From the NCBI RefSeq assembly GCF_023573145.1, contig NZ_CP097635.1, positions 1,178,001 to 1,242,000 on the forward strand: DNA of 64,000 nucleotides, given 5' to 3'. The notes under the pieces are model-generated. The model made no database searches and was not told where the DNA came from. It saw only the letters and a program-made list of their open reading frames with translations. Origin of the DNA: Aquincola tertiaricarbonis. GTDB lineage: Bacteria > Pseudomonadota > Gammaproteobacteria > Burkholderiales > Burkholderiaceae_C. Position 1 is the first letter of the stretch. Each line of letters starts with the position of its first letter. This document shows positions 42,567 to 50,671 of this stretch, one piece after another. Both the position numbers and the translations under genes were made by a program.

Positions 42567-45095
42567 ATGGAAGTAGCCAACGCCCCGATCGCCGACGCAC
42601 GCCCCGCGCGGGCCGCGCATGCGCCGGTGGAACGCCGTGCCGCCCTGTCCTGGCTGGTGCTGCTGATCGTGATCACCAGCGCGCTGGTGGCCACGCTGTC
42701 CTACGTGTCCCTGCGCAGCAGCCGCGAGGCCTACAGCCAGCGTGCGCTGGACGCGGTGCAGAACCTGGCCGGCGGCATGCAGCAGGCGGTGGCCGCCGAC
42801 CTCGACCGCGTGGCCATCACGCTCGATTCGTTCGCGATGGCCTTCGAGCGCGCCACGGCCGATGGCGCCGCACCCGACCAGGCGCTGCGCGAGCTGGTGG
42901 CCGAACACCAGCGCCTGGCCCCCGCGCGCGCCACCTTGCGCGTGGCCTCGGCCGACGGCGAGCTGCGCTTCGGCGACCACCCGCCCGGTGCGCCGCCGGT
43001 GAACATCGGCGACCGGCCCTACTTCGCCCAGGCGCGCGATGCCTTCAACGACGAAGTGGTGGTGTCGGAGCCGCTGCGCTCACGCGTCAACGGCGAGTGG
43101 GTCATCATCGTGGCGCGCCGCCTGACCGCGCCCAACGGCCAGTTCGCGGGCGTGGCCGCGGTGGACCTGGACACGCGCCACTTCGAACGCCTGTTCGATG
43201 CGGTGCACCTGGGTCGGCAAGGCGCCATCGCGCTGCGCAGCAGCACGCTGGCGCTGGTGGCGCGCCGCTCGGGCGACCCCAGCCTGCCGGCCGCGGAGAT
43301 CGGCTCGCTCAACGTCTCGGCCGAGCTGCGCGAGGCCTTGCAGCGCGGCCCGCAGGTGGGCAGCTACATCGCCCGGGTGGCGTCCGACGGCATCGAGCGC
43401 GCCAATGCCTACCGCCGGCTGGAGCGCTACCCGCTGATCGTGATCGCCGGTATGGCGACGTCGGATTACCTGGACGCCTGGCGCCGCGAGGTGGCCGTGG
43501 TGGGCCTGCTGGCCACGCTGGTGGTGGCGGCGCTGGCGCTGTCGTCGATGTTCATCTGGCGGGCCTGGCAGCGCGCGGCCGACAACGCGCGCGCCGCGCA
43601 GCGTGAGGCCCACCGCCACCGCGCGCTGATGCTCACCGCCAGCGACGGCATCCACGTGCTGGACCGCGAGGGCCGCATCGTGGAGCTCAACGAGTCCTTC
43701 GCGGCCATGCTGGGCCACCGCCGCGAAGCGATGCTGGGCATGCACGTGAGCGAATGGGACGTGCGGTCGTCCCGCGAGGCCCTGACCCGGCTGGTGCGCA
43801 AGGTGCGCGTGGGCGACCGCTTCAAGGTGCTGACGCGCCACCGCAAGCAGGACGGCCAGATCCTGGATGTGGAAGTGGCCGTGGTGGGTGTCTACATCGA
43901 CGGCCAGGAGCTGCTGTACTGCTCGGCCCGCGACGTGACCGCGCGCAGCGAGGCCGAGCGCGAGCTGATGGCCAGCCGCGCGCTGCTGGACCGCACCGGC
44001 CGCCTGGCCCGCGTGGGCGGCTGGGAAGTGGACCTGCGTAGCGGCAGCCTCACCTGGTCGGACGAGACCTGCCGCATCCACGGCGTGCCGGTGGGCCACC
44101 AGCCCACGCTGGCGCAGGCGCTGGAGTTCACCGAGCCGGCGCACCGGCCGATGATCGAGACCGCCATCGACCTGGCGCTGCACGAGGGCAAGCCCTGGGA
44201 CCTGCAGCTGGGCCTGCACACCGCCGACGGCCGCCAGGCCTGGGTTCGTTCGGTCGGCGCGGCCGAGTTCGAGGGCCGGCAGGCCGTGCGGCTGGTGGGC
44301 GCCATCCAGGACATCACCGAGAGCGAGCAACGCCGCACCGAGCTGGCCCGGGAGCAGGCGTTGCGCAGCGAGGTGGAACGCCATGCGGCCGAACTGGCGA
44401 CGCTGCTGCAGGAGCGGAGCAACATGCTGGACGTGATGGCGCATGAGGTGCGCCAGCCGCTCAACAACGCCTCGGCCGCGCTGCAGGGCGCGGCCACCGC
44501 GATGGCCGGCCTGACCGACCAGGTGGCGCTGCAGCGCGTGACCCGCGCGCAGGCGGTGATGGGCCATGTGCTGGCCAGCATCGACAACACGCTGGCGGTG
44601 GCCTCGCTGCTGGGCCGCGCCGGCCCCATCGAGCGCTCGGACACCGACATCGACACCCTGGTGGCGGTGTGCGTGGCCGACATGCCGGCCGCCGAACGCC
44701 ACCGCGTGGTGGTGGAACGCGTGACCAGCACCCGCACGGCGCTGATGGACATGAGCCTGATGCGGCTGGCGCTGCGCAACCTGCTGTCCAACGCGCTGAA
44801 GTACAGCCCGGCCGGCGCGCCGGTGACGGTGCGGCTGTCGGACTCCGACGAGCCGCTGGCACTGCTGATCGACGTGACCGACCAGGGGCCGGGCGTGCCG
44901 CCGGAACTGGCCTCGCGCCTGTTCGAGCGCGGCGTGCGTGGCCACCATCCGGGCGGGCCCGCCGGCCTGGGCCTGGGCCTGTACATCGTGCGCCGCGTGA
45001 TGGAGCTGCACCGGGGCCGCGTGCTGGTGGTGGAGCCACCGCCCACGTCAGGTCTGACGATCAGGCTGGTGATTGAGCAGGAGTCCGGTGAATAG
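42567..45095 (+). CDS. PDC-sensor histidine kinase with two PAS domains
   Basis: 842 residues from the ATG at 42567 (42522 is an alternative; no strong ribosome site decides). Membrane helices at about 27-47 and 306-330 enclose a periplasmic PDC/Cache sensor with the signature G-D-R-P-Y-F. Two PAS domains follow (about 350-460 and 475-590), then H-box M-A-H626-E-V-R-Q-P-L and an ATPase domain with L-S-N-A-L-K-Y-S, D-Q-G-P-G-V and G-L-G-L-G-L-Y-I. PDC domains bind small ligands such as amino or organic acids. The response regulator follows 50 bases later. Confidence 0.9.
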   Translation: MEVANAPIADARPARAAHAPVERRAALSWLVLLIVITSALVATLSYVSLRSSREAYSQRALDAVQNLAGGMQQAVAADLDRVAITLDSFAMAFERATADGAAPDQALRELVAEHQRLAPARATLRVASADGELRFGDHPPGAPPVNIGDRPYFAQARDAFNDEVVVSEPLRSRVNGEWVIIVARRLTAPNGQFAGVAAVDLDTRHFERLFDAVHLGRQGAIALRSSTLALVARRSGDPSLPAAEIGSLNVSAELREALQRGPQVGSYIARVASDGIERANAYRRLERYPLIVIAGMATSDYLDAWRREVAVVGLLATLVVAALALSSMFIWRAWQRAADNARAAQREAHRHRALMLTASDGIHVLDREGRIVELNESFAAMLGHRREAMLGMHVSEWDVRSSREALTRLVRKVRVGDRFKVLTRHRKQDGQILDVEVAVVGVYIDGQELLYCSARDVTARSEAERELMASRALLDRTGRLARVGGWEVDLRSGSLTWSDETCRIHGVPVGHQPTLAQALEFTEPAHRPMIETAIDLALHEGKPWDLQLGLHTADGRQAWVRSVGAAEFEGRQAVRLVGAIQDITESEQRRTELAREQALRSEVERHAAELATLLQERSNMLDVMAHEVRQPLNNASAALQGAATAMAGLTDQVALQRVTRAQAVMGHVLASIDNTLAVASLLGRAGPIERSDTDIDTLVAVCVADMPAAERHRVVVERVTSTRTALMDMSLMRLALRNLLSNALKYSPAGAPVTVRLSDSDEPLALLIDVTDQGPGVPPELASRLFERGVRGHHPGGPAGLGLGLYIVRRVMELHRGRVLVVEPPPTSGLTIRLVIEQESGE

Positions 45096-45145
45096 GGATG
45101 CACCGGCTGCGTTACGCTCCCATCTTTGTATTTCCTTGACGCGCA

Positions 45146-45832
45146 ATGCTTCCGCAAACATTGGCGCTCGTCGACGACGACCTGGAGTTCTCCGAATTCC
45201 TGGCACTCGACTTGCGCAGCCGGGGCCTGGAGGTGAAGGTCTATGCCGACAGTAGCGATCTGCTGGCCGACCCCGACGGCTTCCGCTTCGACTTCTACAT
45301 CCTCGATCTCTCGCTGCCCGGCGTCGACGGCGTCGAGCTGATCCGCATCCTGCGGCGCCGCAGCAGCGCGGGCGTGCTGGTGGTCTCGGGCCGCCTGGCG
45401 CCCGACGTGTTCGAAGCGGTGATCACCGCCGGTGCCGACATGTACCTGGCCAAGCCCGTGGGCTTCGACCAGGTGGCGCTGGCCGTTCGTGCGGTGCAGC
45501 GGCGTGCCGTGGCCGCCCGCGAGCAGGTGCAGAGCTGGCGCCTGGACCGCCGGGCCAGCGAGCTGATCGCCCCCGACGGCGCCAAGGTGTCGCTCAGCGC
45601 CAGCGACCTGGCCGTGATGGAGTGCTTCCTGGAAGCCGGCGGTGAGCCGGTGACCCGCGAGACGCTGCGCCAGCGCCTGGGCCGCGACTCTCCCGACCAT
45701 CCGGACAACCTGCTGCACGCCACCATCTACCGGCTGCGGCGGCGCATCGAGCGCGCCACGCCGATGGTGGTGCCGCTGCAGTCGCAGTCCCGCGTGGGCT
45801 ACGTGTTCCGCGGCACCTTGGCGGTAGCCTGA
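45146..45832 (+). CDS. OmpR-like response regulator
   Basis: 228 residues: receiver with D-D-D at 10-12, phospho-acceptor D54 (Y-I-L-D-L-S-L-P-G) and K in Y-L-A-K-P-V; then a winged-helix DNA-binding domain (L-S-A-S-D-L-A-V-M-E-C, L-L-H-A-T-I-Y-R-L-R-R-R-I, G-Y-V-F-R). It presumably takes its phosphate from the PDC-PAS kinase encoded just upstream. Target genes unknown. Confidence 0.9.
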   Translation: MLPQTLALVDDDLEFSEFLALDLRSRGLEVKVYADSSDLLADPDGFRFDFYILDLSLPGVDGVELIRILRRRSSAGVLVVSGRLAPDVFEAVITAGADMYLAKPVGFDQVALAVRAVQRRAVAAREQVQSWRLDRRASELIAPDGAKVSLSASDLAVMECFLEAGGEPVTRETLRQRLGRDSPDHPDNLLHATIYRLRRRIERATPMVVPLQSQSRVGYVFRGTLAVA

Positions 45833-45850
45833 GTTAAATCATCCAGCTCG

Positions 45851-45877
45851 CCGGGCTAGCGCCTACCCGGGCTAGCG
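45851..45877. repeat. Direct repeat, two copies of CCGGGCTAGCG
   Basis: Identical 11-mers at 45851-45861 and 45867-45877 are spaced 16 bases start to start. The second covers the stop codon of the small exported protein on the minus strand. No function can be assigned. Confidence 0.5.
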
Positions 45878-46144
45878 TGACGCGGCCGCACCCATGCCCG
45901 GTGCGGACGCGGGCCCCGACTGGGCGCCGGCCTTGGCCGGCTTCTTGGTGGCCACGCCCGACTTGGCGGCCTCTTCGGCGACAGGCGGACGGGCCGCCTT
46001 GTTGCCCTGGGTGCCCGGCATGGAAGCCGAGCTGGCCGCCGGTGCGGGGCTGGTCTGCGCGACGGCCAGGCCGGTGGCGCCAGCCAGCAACCAGGCTGCA
46101 AGCAGGGCGGGAAGCGCTGCGGTCGATCGAGCGGAACGGTGCAT
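45872..46144 (-). CDS. Small exported Ala/Pro/Lys-rich protein
   Basis: 90 residues with a signal peptide (A-W-L-L-A-G-A-T-G-L-A-V-A-Q, cut near residue 30) and GGAG 8 bases before the ATG. The mature part of about 60 residues is low-complexity (S-P-A-P-A-A-S-S, K-K-P-A-K-A-G) with no motif I recognise. The good ribosome site and signal peptide argue that it is real; function unknown. Confidence 0.6.
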   Translation of the reverse strand: MHRSARSTAALPALLAAWLLAGATGLAVAQTSPAPAASSASMPGTQGNKAARPPVAEEAAKSGVATKKPAKAGAQSGPASAPGMGAAASR

Positions 46145-46244
46145 GGCGTGTCTCCTTCGGATGTGAGTCAAGGCGAGCGGCGGCTCCAGGCCGGCCGTTG
46201 CCGCTGCTGCGGCCGATGGCCGGGGCAATCGGCGCGCCGAGGCT

Positions 46245-46991
46245 TCAGCCGGCCGACTTGAGACGCTGGTAGCGCGCCAGCAGCCGGCGGCCCGCCTCGG
46301 CGATGCGCCGGGCCTGGGCTTCGGTGGTGGGCACCTTCTCGCCCCAGGCATGCGCCGACAACGCCAACCGCGTGGGTCGGCCCTGGCGGTCCACCAGCGG
46401 CGGCAGCGGGTCGCGGCCATAGAAGCGCACCGCCCAGCTGCCCTTGCGCTTCATCTCTTCAGGCGTCATCTCGCTCACCTTCTTCTTGACGCCCGGCTTC
46501 AGGTGAGCGCCCTCGGTGCGGGCGTACTCGGCGCGGCCGGCGGCGGTGAGCCCACCCGCCGGGTCGCGGGTGGCGGCCTTGCTGGCGGGCGCCTTCTTGG
46601 CAGCGGCTTTCTTGGCCGGTGCTTTCCTGGCTGCCGTCTTCCTGGCGGCTGACTTCTTGGCGGCCACCTTCTTGGTGGCGACCTTCTTGGCCGCCGGCTT
46701 GGTGGTGGCAGCCTTCTTCGCCGGCGCCTGCTTGGCAGCGCTCTTCTTGGCAGCACTCTTCTTGGCCGCCGTCTTTTTTGCGGCGGCCTTCTTGGCAGGC
46801 GCCTTCTTCGCCGCCTCGGCCGCATGCATGTTGTCCACCAGGTTCGGATAGGGCCGGCCGGCCTTCTTGGCCGCGCGCTTGGCGGCGGCCTTCTGCTGCG
46901 GGCTCAGGTGCTTGGCGGACTGGCCGCTGCCGTCCTTCGGGTTGCGGCGGTTCCAGGGCGCCTGGGCGGAAGCGGTCTTGCGAGCGGGCAT
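46245..46991 (-). CDS. Histone-H1-like Lys/Ala-rich protein with conserved C-terminal domain (DUF6321-like)
   Basis: 248 residues. The N-terminus W-N-R-R-N-P-K-D-G-S-G-Q-S and the C-terminal part (G-G-L-T-A-A-G-R-A-E-Y, L-K-P-G-V-K-K-K-V, R-F-Y-G-R-D-P-L-P-P-L) are conserved-looking globular segments. Between them, residues about 60-145 are an A-A-K-K-type repeat like eukaryotic histone H1 tails and bacterial AlgP/BpH1. It should bind DNA non-specifically, perhaps condensing the nucleoid. The repeat is prone to length change between strains. Confidence 0.82.
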   Translation of the reverse strand: MPARKTASAQAPWNRRNPKDGSGQSAKHLSPQQKAAAKRAAKKAGRPYPNLVDNMHAAEAAKKAPAKKAAAKKTAAKKSAAKKSAAKQAPAKKAATTKPAAKKVATKKVAAKKSAARKTAARKAPAKKAAAKKAPASKAATRDPAGGLTAAGRAEYARTEGAHLKPGVKKKVSEMTPEEMKRKGSWAVRFYGRDPLPPLVDRQGRPTRLALSAHAWGEKVPTTEAQARRIAEAGRRLLARYQRLKSAG

Positions 46992-47124
46992 GGCGTGATC
47001 GGCAAGGTGGCACGGTGGCCGGAGCCGCGGATCGGCAAGCCCTGTGCCCAGGCCGTTCGCCTCAAGTTGCCCGGCGGGCGGCCGATCACCACCGTGTTGG
47101 CCCCGGCCGTACCCCGCAGTACCC

Positions 47125-47517
47125 ATGACGTCCTCCGCCCTTGCCGCTTCCTTCGCCGACGCGGCCCTGCTGCCCCAGCTCCACCAGGCCGCCGACACGG
47201 AGCTGGACACGCTGGACTTCGGCGTCATCGGCTTCGATGCCGAAGGCTTCGTCCGCCGCTACAACCTCTTCGAATCGCGCGCCGCCGGTCTTTCGCCGCA
47301 ACGGGTGCTGGGCCATGCCCTGTTCACCGTGGTGGCGCCCTGCATGAACAACTTCCTCGTGGCCCAGCGCTTCGAGGATGCCGCCGCCCAGGCCGTGCCG
47401 CTGGACGAGACCATCGACTACGTGCTGACGCTGCGCATGCGGCCCGTGAAGGTGAAGCTGCGACTGCTGGCCGCGCCCGGCGATGCGCTGCGCTACGTGC
47501 TGGTCAACCGCGGCTGA
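47125..47517 (+). CDS. Photoactive-yellow-protein-like PAS protein
   Basis: 130 residues, close to the 125 of Halorhodospira PYP and alignable without gaps through the core. Residues equivalent to the chromophore Cys69 (here C73 in V-A-P-C), Tyr42 (Y46 in R-Y-N) and Glu46 (E50) are all kept, as are the P-x-x-V-x-G turn (58-63) and M-x-P-x-K-V-K near the end. Thr50 and Arg52 equivalents are Ala54 and Leu56. In PYPs the Cys carries p-coumaric acid and senses blue light; binding here is inferred, and no tyrosine ammonia-lyase or coumarate ligase gene is in the window. The stop is 2 bases before a diguanylate cyclase, so the two are almost certainly co-translated. Confidence 0.72.
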   Translation: MTSSALAASFADAALLPQLHQAADTELDTLDFGVIGFDAEGFVRRYNLFESRAAGLSPQRVLGHALFTVVAPCMNNFLVAQRFEDAAAQAVPLDETIDYVLTLRMRPVKVKLRLLAAPGDALRYVLVNRG

Positions 47518-47519
47518 AC

Positions 47520-48848
47520 ATGCAACTCGCCCACCCCGGACTGGAAGAAGAGTTCGAGGCGCTGACGCAGTTCCTGTACATGGCGCCCATCGGGCTGGTG
47601 CAGCTGCGGCCTGACGGTGAGATCCTGATGATCAACCCGCTGTGCGCCCAGCTGCTGATCCCGCTGTCGCCACGGGGCGACCTGTCCAACCTCTTTACCG
47701 CACTGGCCGACCTGGTGCCTGACCTGGCGCACCAGGTGGCCAACTTCACCGCGCGCGACGGCGTGGTGTGTGACGCCATGCAGCTGCCCGTGCGCGGCCT
47801 GGCCGGCAGCCGCGATGCGCCCCGCATGCTCTCGCTCACGCTGCTGAAGCTGGACGACGAGCGGCTGATGGCGATGCTGAGCGACGTGACCCAGCAGGTG
47901 CAGCGCGAACAGGCGCTGCGCCAGAACCATGCCTGGATCCACACGCTGGCCACCGGCCTGACCGACTACACGCTGATGACGCTGGATGCCCAGGGGCGCG
48001 TGCAGAGCTGGAACCCCAGCGTCAAGCGCGTGACCGGCCACGGCCGGGCCAGCGTGGTGAACCAGAGCTGCGCCCTCTTCTACCCCGAAGGCACCATGAG
48101 CCCCGAGCGCCTGGCCGACCGGCTGGCCGATGCCAGCCGCAGCGGCTGGAGCCTGGACGAAGGCTGGCGCCAGCATGCCGACGGCAGCCGCTACTGGGGC
48201 AGCTGCCTGCTGGCGCCGCTGCATGCGCCCGACACGCAGGCAGCGGCCGACCAGGGCTTCACGCTGATCATCCGCGACGTGTCGGACCAGCGCGAGTCGA
48301 CCGAAGCGCTGCGCCGTTCGGTGATGAGCGACCACCTCACCGGCGTGGCCAACCGCCGCGCCTTCTTCGACGCCGCCGAGAACGAGGTGCAGCACTGGCT
48401 GCGCGCGCCGCGCTCGCTGTCGCTGGTGCTGGTCGATGCCGACCACTTCAAGCGCATCAACGACGCCCACGGCCATGCCGCCGGCGACGCGGTGCTGCGT
48501 CACCTGGCCGCCGGCCTGAAGGCCGCGTTCCGCGAGGTGGACGTGGTGGCCCGGCTGGGGGGGGAGGAGTTCGTGGTGCTGCTGCCCGGCGCCAACCTGG
48601 ACGCCGCCGAGGGCCTGGCACGGCGCGTGTGCCGCGAGATCGCCAGCCGCGCGGTGGAGGTGGAAGGCAGTTTGATCCGCTACACCATCAGCGCCGGCGT
48701 GGCCACGATGGAGCCCGGCATCGACGACGTGGACACGCTGGTCAAGCGGGCCGATGCCGCGATGTACGCCGCCAAGCACAGCGGGCGCAACCGCGTGGTG
48801 CGTTGGGATACCAGCCTGCGCGGCGCTGCCGTGCCGCGCCCGGCCTGA
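47520..48848 (+). CDS. PAS-PAS-GGDEF diguanylate cyclase
   Basis: 442 residues. The N-terminal PAS-like domain (F-L-Y-M-A-P-I-G-L-V-Q, 18-28, then M-I-N-P-L) is nearly duplicated in the next gene. A second PAS spans about 140-270. The GGDEF domain has G347-G-E-E-F351 and, five residues before, the inhibitory-site R-E-V-D, so an active, product-inhibited cyclase making c-di-GMP is expected. Placed 2 bases after the PYP-like gene, which may regulate it in trans. Cytoplasmic. Confidence 0.9.
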   Translation: MQLAHPGLEEEFEALTQFLYMAPIGLVQLRPDGEILMINPLCAQLLIPLSPRGDLSNLFTALADLVPDLAHQVANFTARDGVVCDAMQLPVRGLAGSRDAPRMLSLTLLKLDDERLMAMLSDVTQQVQREQALRQNHAWIHTLATGLTDYTLMTLDAQGRVQSWNPSVKRVTGHGRASVVNQSCALFYPEGTMSPERLADRLADASRSGWSLDEGWRQHADGSRYWGSCLLAPLHAPDTQAAADQGFTLIIRDVSDQRESTEALRRSVMSDHLTGVANRRAFFDAAENEVQHWLRAPRSLSLVLVDADHFKRINDAHGHAAGDAVLRHLAAGLKAAFREVDVVARLGGEEFVVLLPGANLDAAEGLARRVCREIASRAVEVEGSLIRYTISAGVATMEPGIDDVDTLVKRADAAMYAAKHSGRNRVVRWDTSLRGAAVPRPA

Positions 48849-48873
48849 GTCACGGATGCCGAAGGCAGGCCGC

Positions 48874-50646
48874 ATGTCCGACGTCGCCCCGACCGCCTAC
48901 GAGTCGCTGATCCAGTTCCTGTACCAGGTGCCCATCGGCCTGGTGCAGACCACGCTGGACGGCGAGATCACGATGATCAACCCGATGGCCGCGCAGCTGC
49001 TGATGCCGCTGGCGCCGGAGGGCAACCTGAGCAACCTGTTCGACGTGCTGCAGGCCGTGGCGCCGCAGCTGCGCGTCGGCGGCCGCGAGGCGATGGCCGC
49101 CCAGCCGCCGGGCGCCATCGTCTGCGAGGCCCTGCGCCTGGTTCTGCCCGCCACCGCCGGCAACCCATCGCAGACCCTGTCGTTGCGCCTGCTGCGGCTG
49201 GATGCCACCACGCTGATGGCCAGCCTGACCGACGTCTCGCTGATGGTGCTACAGGAGCAGCAGCGGCTGGCCAAGCAGCTGCGCGACGCCAACCGCATCG
49301 ACAGCCTGACCTCCCTGCCCAACCGCACCGCCGCGCTGGAACGCATCGAGGCCGCACTGGCCCGCAGCGCCGACGACGCGACGCGGCAGTTCGCGGTGCT
49401 GTTCATCAACTGCGACCGCTTCGAACGCATCAACCTCACGCTGGGCACCTCGGCCGGCGACGAGCTGCTGCGCGTGATGGCCGCCCGCATCAACGGCACG
49501 GTGCGCCAGGGCGACTCGGTGGCCCGCGCCAGCGGCCCGACGCAGACCGCCGCGCGCCTGGGCGGCGACGAATTCGTGGTGTTGCTGGACGGCCTGCGCG
49601 CGGGCGACGACGCGCGCACCGTGGCCCAGCGGCTGACCGAGGTGCTGTGCAAGCCCTACGCCATCGGCGAGCGGCCGGTGCACCTGACGGTGAGCATGGG
49701 CGTGGTGGTGGCGCCCGAACGCGGGGCCACCGCCCACTCGGTGCTGCAGGACGCCAGCCTGGCGATGCGCGAGGCCAAGCGCGCGCACGGCGCCCGCTAC
49801 TGCGTGTTCGAGCCGCTGATGAAGGAACAGGCCTGGCGCCGCGGCAGCATCGAAGGCGAGCTGCGCCGCGCCATTACCGACGGTCAGCTGTTCGTCGTCT
49901 ACCAGCCCATCGTCGACCTGCGCAACGGCCGTGCCGTGGGCGCCGAGGCGCTGGTGCGCTGGCGCCACCCCGAACGCGGCATCGTGCCGCCGATCGAGTT
50001 CATCGAGATCGCCGAGGAGACGGGCCTGATCGGCCGCCTGGGCGAATTCGTGCTCAGCGAAGCCTGCCGCCAGTTCGTGCGCTGGGCCGCCGAGCTGGGC
50101 GCCCAGGCACCGCTGCTGCTGTCGGTCAACCTCTCGCGCGCGCAGCTGTTCGAAGGCGACATCGCCGCCCAGGTGGCCACCGCGCTGCGCGACAGCGGCC
50201 TGCCGCCGGCCCAGCTGCAGCTGGAAGTGACCGAAAGCCTGGCCGCGCAGGACGACCGCATCCAGGCCCGGCTGCACGAGCTGAAGGCGCTGGGCCTGAG
50301 CCTGGCGCTCGACGACTTCGGCACCGGCTACTCGTCACTGGCCAGCCTGCACCAGCTGCCGGTGGACGTGGTCAAGATCGACCGCAGCTTCGTCAGCCAG
50401 TCGGAATCGAGCGCCCATCACCGTGTGCTGATCGAGGCCACGCTGAAGGTGGCCCGCAGCCTGGGCATGCGCACCGTGGCCGAGGGCATCGAGACCACCG
50501 GCCAGTCGGCCATCCTGCAGGCGCTGCAGTGCGACAAGGGCCAGGGCTACTTCTACGCCCGGCCGATGCCGGCCGAGGATGCGGCGCGCTGGTTCGTGGC
50601 CCATGTGCCGCAGGCCGAGGCCGTCTGCGTCGCCCCGGCCCTGTGA
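48874..50646 (+). CDS. PAS-GGDEF-EAL c-di-GMP phosphodiesterase/cyclase
   Basis: 590 residues from the ATG at 48874 (48856 is possible). The N-terminal domain (F-L-Y-Q-V-P-I-G-L-V-Q) is a paralogue of that in the preceding cyclase. GGDEF at 230-234 is intact, but a short insert (S-G-P-T-Q-T) precedes it in place of the usual inhibitory site. The EAL domain is complete: E358-A-L, N-L-S-R-A-Q-L, E-V-T-E-S, D480-D-F-G-T-G-Y-S-S, V-V-K-I-D-R and E-G-I-E-T, so c-di-GMP hydrolysis is likely. With its neighbour it could form a make/break pair. Confidence 0.9.
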   Translation: MSDVAPTAYESLIQFLYQVPIGLVQTTLDGEITMINPMAAQLLMPLAPEGNLSNLFDVLQAVAPQLRVGGREAMAAQPPGAIVCEALRLVLPATAGNPSQTLSLRLLRLDATTLMASLTDVSLMVLQEQQRLAKQLRDANRIDSLTSLPNRTAALERIEAALARSADDATRQFAVLFINCDRFERINLTLGTSAGDELLRVMAARINGTVRQGDSVARASGPTQTAARLGGDEFVVLLDGLRAGDDARTVAQRLTEVLCKPYAIGERPVHLTVSMGVVVAPERGATAHSVLQDASLAMREAKRAHGARYCVFEPLMKEQAWRRGSIEGELRRAITDGQLFVVYQPIVDLRNGRAVGAEALVRWRHPERGIVPPIEFIEIAEETGLIGRLGEFVLSEACRQFVRWAAELGAQAPLLLSVNLSRAQLFEGDIAAQVATALRDSGLPPAQLQLEVTESLAAQDDRIQARLHELKALGLSLALDDFGTGYSSLASLHQLPVDVVKIDRSFVSQSESSAHHRVLIEATLKVARSLGMRTVAEGIETTGQSAILQALQCDKGQGYFYARPMPAEDAARWFVAHVPQAEAVCVAPAL

Positions 50647-50671
50647 GCCCGACCTGCACCAACCCATTCCC

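Noticed and set aside
46500..46820. Short repeats that could be taken for a CRISPR-like array
   Set aside because: They are the codons of an A-A-K-K-type protein repeat; there are no constant repeats with unique spacers and no cas genes.
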